Shown here piece after piece: positions 58,868 through 64,000 of a stretch of DNA of 64,000 bases. This stretch comes from JADJGC01 sp964576925. GTDB taxonomy: Bacteria; Zixibacteria; MSB-5A5; CAIYYT01. The position numbers were made by a program, and so were the translations under genes. The stretch is from the NCBI GenBank assembly GCA_964576925.1, contig CAZNWJ010000009.1:1-64000 (forward strand), in the 5' to 3' direction. The notes under the pieces are model-generated. The model was not told the DNA's origin. It saw only the letters and a program-made list of their open reading frames with translations, and searched no databases. Position 1 is the stretch's first letter, and the number at the start of each line of letters is the position of its first letter.

Positions 58868-59521
58868 ATGTCAACGCTCTCCTCGTGGGCTAACCGCGTC
58901 ACGATCGCTCGTATCGGACTCGTCTTCTGGCTCGTTTTCCTCGTTTACGACAACAATCTCTGGGCGCGGCTGCTGGCGGCATTTCTCGCCATCCTGGTTA
59001 TCGTCGGCGACTGGCTTGACGGCTTCCTCGCCCGCAAGCTGCATCAATCTTCACAGCTCGGAAGCGTCCTCGATATTGCCGGCGACCGCATTATTGAAAC
59101 CGTCCTTTGGATCGTTCTTGCTGATCTTGAACTCGTACCCGTCTGGATACCGATCGCGGTAACTTCGCGCGCCATCCTGACCGACAGTATACGAAACTAC
59201 CTTCTCAAGTACGGCTACACGGCGTTTGGAGACTCAACGATGATGCGCAGCGCCTTCGGCCGCTTTATCACCGGTTCGCCGATCATGCGCACCGGCTATG
59301 CCATTCTCAAAGCCTTTACTTTCAGTTGGCTACTCCTGATCTCGGCTTGCGATCGCTTGTGGCATGAACTCCCCTTCCTGACCGAGAGCTTCATTAGTAC
59401 AAGCTACCTGATCGGATACATCGCGGCCATCGTGACCGCCGTAATCTGCATCGTTCGGGGAATTGCCCCAATTGTGGAGGGAGCCAAGCTCATTGGCGAA
59501 CTGGACCGGTCGAGGACCTGA
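58868..59521 (+). CDS. CDP-alcohol phosphatidyltransferase
   Basis: A 217-residue polytopic membrane enzyme that swaps CMP of a CDP-alcohol for another alcohol, as in phospholipid synthesis. The signature D-x2-D-G-x2-A-R-x8-G-x3-D-x3-D is visible as GDWLDGFLAR...GSVLDIAGDR at residues ~47-76. GGAGG lies 10 bases before ATG. Family members include PgsA and archaetidyl or inositol phosphate synthases; the sequence is PgsA-like but the acceptor cannot be told. Confidence 0.9.
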   Translation: MSTLSSWANRVTIARIGLVFWLVFLVYDNNLWARLLAAFLAILVIVGDWLDGFLARKLHQSSQLGSVLDIAGDRIIETVLWIVLADLELVPVWIPIAVTSRAILTDSIRNYLLKYGYTAFGDSTMMRSAFGRFITGSPIMRTGYAILKAFTFSWLLLISACDRLWHELPFLTESFISTSYLIGYIAAIVTAVICIVRGIAPIVEGAKLIGELDRSRT

Positions 59522-59539
59522 GGTCCCCGACCAATTGTT

Positions 59540-59860
59540 TTAGCAGCAGGTGTTTTTCTCGTCGGCTGTTCGCTTGACCGCGATTGTGAATCCCTCGCCG
59601 CCATAACGATCAGTGACAAAATCAATGTAGATATTGCCCCGTTGTGTGAGCATCTGATACAACCCGGAATCGATATAGGCGTTAATGCCGTTCGATTCCA
59701 GCTTCTCTAAACCCTGATTGGACTCTTCCAGAGCCATCCCCATCTGGGGACCGCTTCAGCCGGCGCCTTGAAGATAGATGATCAGTGATTTGCCGGCAGC
59801 ATGTTCGGATGCCAGAATTCGACTTAAGGAATCGCGGGCGTTGTCAGTTACTACGAGCAT
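59540..59860 (-). CDS. HesB/IscA-like protein with in-frame UGA (probable selenoprotein)
   Basis: Reading through the TGA at 59756-59758 gives a 106-residue HesB/IscA-like protein. It starts at ATG 59860 (MLVVTDNARD, the usual HesB opening) and crosses the TGA at residue 35 in QGAGUSGPQMGMALEE, where relatives have Cys (GxCSGP or GxGCxGP). It then continues NAYIDSGLYQML and IDFVTDRYGGEGF, and ends in CC. Both halves are in the same frame and match the family, so a nonsense mutation is unlikely. A hairpin 26 nt after the UGA fits a bacterial SECIS. HesB-like selenoproteins are known from other bacteria. AAAGGA precedes ATG at 12 bases. The role is probably Fe-S or redox related. Confidence 0.75.
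59721..59735 (-). promoter_or_regulatory. SECIS-like hairpin downstream of the UGA codon
   Basis: On the minus strand GGCTCT (59735-59730), loop GGA (59729-59727) and AGAGTC (59726-59721) form a 6-bp stem with one G-U pair. The loop begins 26 nt after the UGA. Bacterial SECIS elements, from the E. coli fdhF type, have a short stem-loop with a G in the first loop positions at about 16-37 nt from the UGA, so distance and loop fit. A second small hairpin, TCCCC-AGAT-GGGGA (59750-59737), lies between. Confidence 0.6.
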
Positions 59861-59929
59861 AAATCGGCATCGTCCTTTCTCTTGATTTGATCGGCAAATT
59901 GCCAAAACGATGCAAGTTCTTTTGCCCAT

Positions 59930-60838
59930 CTACCACATGGTGAATGTAAACCCGACTCCAAGAGTCTGCTTTACGCGACCCTTCTTGCTGACCTCTTTGT
60001 CATACAAAAACTGGTTATAGAGAAACACTGACATGATCTTGCTGACTGACACCTTTACGGAGTTTTCAAAATTGACGTCGATCGCCTTCCAGAAATTCTC
60101 GAACTCTGTGCCCTCGACTTCATCCGACTGCGAGGAAAACAGCGCCTTGTAGAGAGTCAACTTGCCGACGTATTTCACGCGCTGGCCGAGTGTCAATTGC
60201 GCATCGGTGACCGATTCCAGACCGCCATCGGTCAACGTCGAGTCGGTTGTCGCCAGGCTCGCCGTGTCGGTGATCACGTTCTTGAACAACTGCCGCAGCG
60301 CCAGACCCAACCGGCTGCCGACTTCATCTTTGTCCTTCTTGTAGAAGCTCCGCGCCACACCCGTCGAGTAAGTCAGTTTAAGCGGGTTGAGATAGCGCTT
60401 CTTCGGCTGGTAAGAGGCATCGAGAAATTGGCTTTCGAGGCGAACTGCGAGGTAGGGATCGACTACCAGATTCAAGGGAAAGGTCGCCACATTTTCCCAG
60501 TCGATCAGATCGGTCGATTTCTTCGGTTTGCTCCACTGCTTCGATTCCTCGTCCTGGGTCGTGGTCTGTCCGTAAGAAAGTTTCAGCGTCGACTTGAGGT
60601 TGAACTTGTGGCTGAAGCGCCGTTCAGCCTTGGCGTTGAGATTGCTCACCCAGGTGAATGTCCCGGCCTCACCTCCCGTCCACGAGTCAGAATAAGCTGT
60701 CTGCGCCATCTGGACATCAAACACCATGGTCTTCTGCCAGCGCAAGGCAATGATCGAATCTATGCTGACGGCGTTATCCTGCGCCAGAGCCGGCACGGCC
60801 AGCGCGATCATCATCAGTGCAAAAAGGGCTCGTCTCAT
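59930..60838 (-). CDS. DUF3078-type outer-membrane beta-barrel protein
   Basis: A 302-residue exported protein. ATG 60838 has AAGGAG six bases upstream and opens a signal peptide (MRRALFALMMIALAVPALA). The mature part is rich in aromatic beta strands: SDSWTGGEAGTFTWVSNLNAKAERRF, then KLSYGQTTTQDEESKQW, a pattern I link to DUF3078 proteins of the FCB group. The C-terminus QTLGVGFTFTMW ends in an aromatic residue, as for outer-membrane barrels. No ligand known. It is followed downstream by the selenoprotein candidate on the same strand. Confidence 0.8.
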   Translation of the reverse strand: MRRALFALMMIALAVPALAQDNAVSIDSIIALRWQKTMVFDVQMAQTAYSDSWTGGEAGTFTWVSNLNAKAERRFSHKFNLKSTLKLSYGQTTTQDEESKQWSKPKKSTDLIDWENVATFPLNLVVDPYLAVRLESQFLDASYQPKKRYLNPLKLTYSTGVARSFYKKDKDEVGSRLGLALRQLFKNVITDTASLATTDSTLTDGGLESVTDAQLTLGQRVKYVGKLTLYKALFSSQSDEVEGTEFENFWKAIDVNFENSVKVSVSKIMSVFLYNQFLYDKEVSKKGRVKQTLGVGFTFTMW

Positions 60839-60943
60839 ATTCTTCTCCTTACTTGAAATCCATTTCCAGAAGTTGAACCACAAATCGACCATAACAACGA
60901 AGGGAGAGTGAAATCTGTTGGCACGGAAACGTGACTAAACGGC

Positions 60944-61609
60944 CTAACGCAGTTCGTCCTGAAGTTTCTCCAGGGCGCTCGATTCGCCCAGGAGAACCAG
61001 CACTTCATCGGGCTGGAAGACACGGCTGCCCTCAGGCAACAAAGTCGTCTTGGCGGGCATCGTCTGGCGAATCAATACGACCAGCACATTGTAATCTCGG
61101 CGAATGTTCAGGTCGGCGAGTGTCTTGCCCACGAAGCGATCTGGCACGGCCAGCTCAAGAAGCTGCAGGCCTTCGCCAATCTCGATTTGTTCGATGACAT
61201 TCGGGAAGCGCAATTGATTCGAGACGCGCAAAGCCGTATCGCGCTCCGGAAACACGACGGAGTCGGCGCCGATCAGATCGACGATCTTGCCTTGATCATC
61301 CGAAATCGCCTTGACCATGATGTGTTTGACCCCCATCTCTTTCAAATACAGCGTGGCCAGAATTGACACATCGACGCTGGTACCAAGGCTGACGACAACG
61401 ACGTCGCAACTCGTCAGGTCGAGTTCCTGCAGGGTCTTGCGATCCGAGGCATCGCCAACCACCGCCTGCGTCACGTAGTCTTTGACATCTTCAATCTTCT
61501 CGCTGTCGGTGTCGATGACAATGACATCGTGGCCGTTTTTCGCCAAATCAAGAGCGAGAAAGTAGCCGAAGCTGCTGAGACCGATTACCGCAAATGAACG
61601 CCTTGCCAT
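60944..61609 (-). CDS. ktrA: Potassium uptake regulatory subunit KtrA/TrkA
   Basis: A 221-residue cytoplasmic RCK protein that gates the TrkH/KtrB channel. N-terminal Rossmann domain: FAVIGLSSFGYFLALDLAKNGHDVIVIDTDSEK, with the nucleotide-binding Gly pattern GxSSFG. The C-terminal RCK-C domain follows from ~residue 140 (LQLLELAVPDRFVGKTLADLN). GGGAG precedes ATG at 4 bases. It is 56 bp after the ktrB stop. Confidence 0.95.
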   Translation of the reverse strand: MARRSFAVIGLSSFGYFLALDLAKNGHDVIVIDTDSEKIEDVKDYVTQAVVGDASDRKTLQELDLTSCDVVVVSLGTSVDVSILATLYLKEMGVKHIMVKAISDDQGKIVDLIGADSVVFPERDTALRVSNQLRFPNVIEQIEIGEGLQLLELAVPDRFVGKTLADLNIRRDYNVLVVLIRQTMPAKTTLLPEGSRVFQPDEVLVLLGESSALEKLQDELR

Positions 61610-61665
61610 ACTTCTCCCGTGCTCAATAGAACCGATTTATCCCACCGCGAGCAAATACAAAATCC

Positions 61666-63114
61666 TTAACCGATGACGACGCGGCCTTCCGGGTAACTGA
61701 TCCGGCTCGCCGGGCGAGTCCGGCTGATCGCCAGCGCCAGCGTAAGCGGCCCGACGCGGCCGATGAACATCAGCAACACCAATGTCACCTTGCTCAACGG
61801 CGCCAGTTTCGGCGTGACACCGGTTGACAACCCCACCGTGCCGAATGCGGAGATCGCTTCGAACAGCAACTCCACAAACTTTTCGCCCGAGGCGCGGTGC
61901 CCGACGCCACCGGTTTCGAAAACCTGCAACAAGAGCGCTCCGGCGATGACGATAATCGTTGCCAGTATCGTAAACGTCACCGCTTCGGCCTGTACAAACA
62001 GACCGAGGCGCCGACCGAAGAAAACGACCTCATCGTGACGTTTCAGCCGCGCCCGCACAATACCCATCAAGACGGCAAGAGTCGAGGTCTTGATCCCACC
62101 GCCTGTGGAACCCGGCGAGGCGCCGATAAACATCAAGATCATGATTACGAATAACGTCGCTCCCGACATCGCGCCGATACTCAGCGTATTGAAACCTGCC
62201 GTACGCGGCGATACCGATTGAAAGAGCGAACTGTAAATGCGCTCGGTCCAGCTCATGCCTGCCTGTACGTTATTGTATTCCAGAAGTCCGATCAGCACGG
62301 CGCCCGCAACGATCAAGATCATCGAGGTCGTAATCACGATTCGCGAATGAGTCGAGAAGCGATAAGGCGGTTGCTTCCAATAACTCGTGCCGCGGATAAA
62401 CCCGATGCGCTCCAGGAATAGCCGCCCGCGCGACTTGATGAATTGGAAGAGCTCAAGAAACGCGATGAAGCCGATTCCGCCGAGGACGATTAATCCCATA
62501 ATCGTGAAATTCACCGTCGGGTTGCCGACATAGCGTTCGAGGTTGTCCGAATGAAGCGAAAAGCCGGCATTGCAAAACGCCGAGATTCCGTGAAAGATCG
62601 ACGACCAGATCGCCTCATTGCTTGGCATGTCGCGCTCAAATCGCGAATAGAGCAGCAGTGCTCCGACCGCTTCGATAATGAGGCTGATACTCACCACCGT
62701 CCACAATAAGCCGCGCGGACTTGTCTTGTTGGTCTTGCCCAGACTCTGAGAAAGCAATGCCGAATCCCGCAGCGACAAGCGGCCGGCAAAGATATATAGC
62801 AGAAATGTCGAGAAGGTCATGATTCCGATCCCGCCCAACTGCATCGCCAGCAAGATCACGAATTGACCGGTGCTGGTAAAGTAGGTGCCGGTATCGACCA
62901 CCGTCAATCCGGTTACGCAGGTCGCGGAAGTAATCGTAAACAGCGCGTCAATGAAGCTGATTGACCCCATCGTTGTGCATTGAGGCAGCATGAGAATCAA
63001 GGTCATCAAAAGGATGAACCCGGCAAAACTCAGCGCGAGCAGCTTCTCCGGCGCCAACCGCTTGAGCGGCTTAAACGACACGTTTATCGGGCGTGTCAAC
63101 TGTATCCTTGCCAT
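61666..63114 (-). CDS. ktrB: Potassium uptake membrane subunit KtrB/TrkH family
   Basis: A 482-residue channel-like K transporter made of four M1-P-M2 repeats. The selectivity-filter stretches are seen as ATCVTGLTV, SAFCNAGFSL, SPRTAGFNTL and SAFGTVGLSTG, each with the central Gly that lines the pore. IGASPGSTGGGIKTST is the conserved intramembrane loop of repeat 3. No signal peptide. With KtrA it forms a Na- or nucleotide-regulated K uptake system. Confidence 0.95.
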   Translation of the reverse strand: MARIQLTRPINVSFKPLKRLAPEKLLALSFAGFILLMTLILMLPQCTTMGSISFIDALFTITSATCVTGLTVVDTGTYFTSTGQFVILLAMQLGGIGIMTFSTFLLYIFAGRLSLRDSALLSQSLGKTNKTSPRGLLWTVVSISLIIEAVGALLLYSRFERDMPSNEAIWSSIFHGISAFCNAGFSLHSDNLERYVGNPTVNFTIMGLIVLGGIGFIAFLELFQFIKSRGRLFLERIGFIRGTSYWKQPPYRFSTHSRIVITTSMILIVAGAVLIGLLEYNNVQAGMSWTERIYSSLFQSVSPRTAGFNTLSIGAMSGATLFVIMILMFIGASPGSTGGGIKTSTLAVLMGIVRARLKRHDEVVFFGRRLGLFVQAEAVTFTILATIIVIAGALLLQVFETGGVGHRASGEKFVELLFEAISAFGTVGLSTGVTPKLAPLSKVTLVLLMFIGRVGPLTLALAISRTRPASRISYPEGRVVIG

Positions 63115-63190
63115 AATCGCTGAAGATTAAACAGTGTGATTACGGCAAAGGCAAATGAATTCGAACGACCGCACGATCTACCGCTACCTC

Positions 63191-63213
63191 GGTGCCCCAT
63201 CGCTTGCGGTGGG
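63191..63213. repeat. Dispersed palindromic repeat, copy 2 (GGTGCCCCATCGC type)
   Basis: A 23-nt unit that is 20 of 23 identical to copy 1 at 28771-28793. The differences fall at three positions, and the arms CCCATCGC/GCGGTGGG keep seven base pairs with one A-G or wobble position. It lies in the 335-bp gap upstream of ktrB. Confidence 0.6.
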
Positions 63214-63261
63214 TGTTGCTGCGGAACGTAGGTCACATTCCAGATGTCTATTTCATAACCG

Positions 63262-63297
63262 GTAGCCCACCCGGAGCGCAGCGAAGGGTGGGGCTTG
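63262..63297. repeat. REP-like palindrome with GGAGCGCAGCGAA loop
   Basis: The arms AGCCCACCC and GGGTGGGGCT flank GGAGCGCAGCGAA; one unpaired C or G in the right arm is the only irregularity. I recall near-identical CCACCCGGAGCGCAGCGAAGGGTGGG units scattered in other bacterial genomes, but could not check. Confidence 0.5.
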
Positions 63298-63331
63298 TCC
63301 GTGGTTCAGAGCAGCAACGGAATGGACAACG

Positions 63332-63427
63332 GTAGGTCGAATCCCTGTGTTCCATCTCACGCGCGGTCGAAACCACTCAGTCGGCAGTGGTATTGTGACC
63401 ACAGCGGTATTAGTGGTCTCGACCTAC
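63332..63427. repeat. Inverted repeat in the gap left of the M29 gene
   Basis: GTAGGTCGA (63332-63340) is the exact reverse complement of TCGACCTAC (63419-63427). Between them lies a second hairpin with arms ACCACT/AGTGGT (about 63372-63391). No coding frame of interest was seen here; the small frame at 63295-63489 has no SD or motif. The whole gap 63115-63449 looks like a cluster of intergenic repeats. Confidence 0.45.
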
Positions 63428-63449
63428 AAACTCATGGGTACGATTCCCT

Positions 63450-64000
63450 CTACTCCCCAAACCCCGGCACGAAGTTGCCGTTCTTGTAGATCACTTCCCC
63501 GTCGCCGATGATTTCGCCGCCGTTGCGCAGATTGCACACCATGTCCCAATGCAGACCCGATTGATTCGTGCCGCCGGCTTCGTAAATCGAGTTACCGACT
63601 GCCAGATGACACGTGCCGCCGATCTTCTCGTCGAAGAGAATGTTCTTCGAGAAAGTCTGGATATGGTAGTTGGTTCCGATCGCAAACTCACCGACCCGCT
63701 TGGCGCCTTCGTCCATCTCCAGCATCTTGCGCAGGTACTCGACATTCTTGTCGGCGCTAAAGTCAGTCACGACGCCGTCCTTAAAATGCAGCCGGACATT
63801 CTCCACTTCGCGTCCGCCGTAACAGGCTGGATACGTGTACGTGATCACGCCGTTGGTCGAGTCTTCCAGAGGAGATGTAAACACCTCCCCATCCGGGAAA
63901 TTCTCTTTGCCGTCGCAGTTGATCCACTTGCGCCCGGCGACCTTCATCTTCAGGTCGGTATCGGCGCTTTTGACATGAATTTCCGAGAGCTTGTTTAAGC
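63450..64000 (-). CDS. Aminopeptidase, peptidase M29 family (C-terminal part)
   Basis: The 3' portion of a gene that runs out of the window. The translated 183 residues include the M29 signatures: LSEIHVKSADTDLKMKVAGRKW, then PACYGGREVENVRLHFKDG, IGTNYHIQ, a His in GTCHLAVGNSIYEAGGTNQS, and LHWDMVC near the end. These contain the predicted Co/Zn-binding His and Asp positions. The enzyme removes N-terminal residues from peptides in the cytoplasm. The start lies beyond position 64000; the ATG at 63947 is internal. Confidence 0.9.
   Translation of the reverse strand, partial: LNKLSEIHVKSADTDLKMKVAGRKWINCDGKENFPDGEVFTSPLEDSTNGVITYTYPACYGGREVENVRLHFKDGVVTDFSADKNVEYLRKMLEMDEGAKRVGEFAIGTNYHIQTFSKNILFDEKIGGTCHLAVGNSIYEAGGTNQSGLHWDMVCNLRNGGEIIGDGEVIYKNGNFVPGFGE

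Noticed and set aside
59540..59743. Short 67-aa gene downstream of the TGA
   Set aside because: It lacks an SD, and the sequence before it in the same frame is clearly the N-terminal half of the same family, so the complete reading is through the TGA.
63295..63489. 64-aa plus-strand open frame
   Set aside because: Overlaps palindromic repeats and the end of the M29 gene; no SD.
1..64000. CRISPR arrays, prophage, integrases, IS elements
   Set aside because: No regularly spaced direct repeats, transposase motifs, integrase motifs or phage structural genes were seen. The repeats found are isolated palindromes.

Overview
The window looks like a chromosomal segment of a Gram-negative-type bacterium of the FCB superphylum, most plausibly candidate phylum Zixibacteria. 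This is inference from gene content, not from a search. The signs are a TonB receptor and PorV-type barrel, a T9SS-like C-terminal sorting domain, several secreted proteins with dockerin-like Ca-binding repeats, DUF2723 and DUF3078 proteins, and about 55% G+C with frequent SD-led TTG/GTG starts. There is no prophage, IS element or CRISPR array; the region reads as core genome with lineage-specific surface proteins.

Layout. 1-640: 5' end of a 16S rRNA gene (minus strand) with its leader (boxB-like hairpin, boxA) and a near-consensus promoter. 640-5210: a large VCBS-repeat surface protein, an unknown gene paired with a GreA-family factor, and tRNA-Thr(CGT) and tRNA-Phe(GAA) with their promoter. 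5529-7283: a secreted class 3 lipase with an N-terminal dockerin. 7391-12717: a compact minus-strand run with four membrane proteins of unknown function, a 42-residue zinc ribbon, a DUF72 protein, a D,D-carboxypeptidase and another small membrane protein. 12853-15781: sugar-type ABC transporter (lipoprotein plus two permeases, no ATPase). 15785-20360: a four-gene muropeptide operon (NlpC/P60, LD-carboxypeptidase, L-Ala-D/L-Glu epimerase, amidase). 20469-27438: TonB receptor, large secreted protein and PorV-like barrel in one operon. 28035-31272: lipB, a 2-oxoacid dehydrogenase E2 and nadA.

31450-40294: small Cys-rich proteins, a frameshifted YCII gene and an intact YCII gene, gpmA, an M17 aminopeptidase, a DUF1573 protein, a FemAB-like protein, a CpcT/CpeT-family protein, and an MhqO/MhqD-type pair. 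40334-45549: surE, a GT2, a HAD hydrolase and two tandem PaaK/CapK-type adenylate-forming enzymes. 45750-47978: two convergent dockerin-bearing secreted proteins. 48106-52765: flippase-like protein, GT4 and a DUF2723 membrane protein. 52944-57075: FMN-riboswitch-controlled ribD-ribE-ribBA-ribH-nusB. 57096-59521: GT-C-type membrane protein and a CDP-alcohol phosphatidyltransferase. 59540-59860: a HesB/IscA-like gene with an in-frame UGA that is probably selenocysteine. 59930-63114: DUF3078 barrel and KtrAB-type potassium uptake. The right end holds palindromic repeats and the C-terminal part of an M29 aminopeptidase.

Strongest points for follow-up: the UGA-containing HesB-like gene with a SECIS-like hairpin; the conserved-looking four-protein membrane cluster at 9833-12717; the ribD riboswitch whose terminator T-tract touches the start codon; and the tandem CapK-like ligase pair. 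NusB, encoded in the riboflavin operon, would act on the boxA seen in the rRNA leader at the other end of the window.
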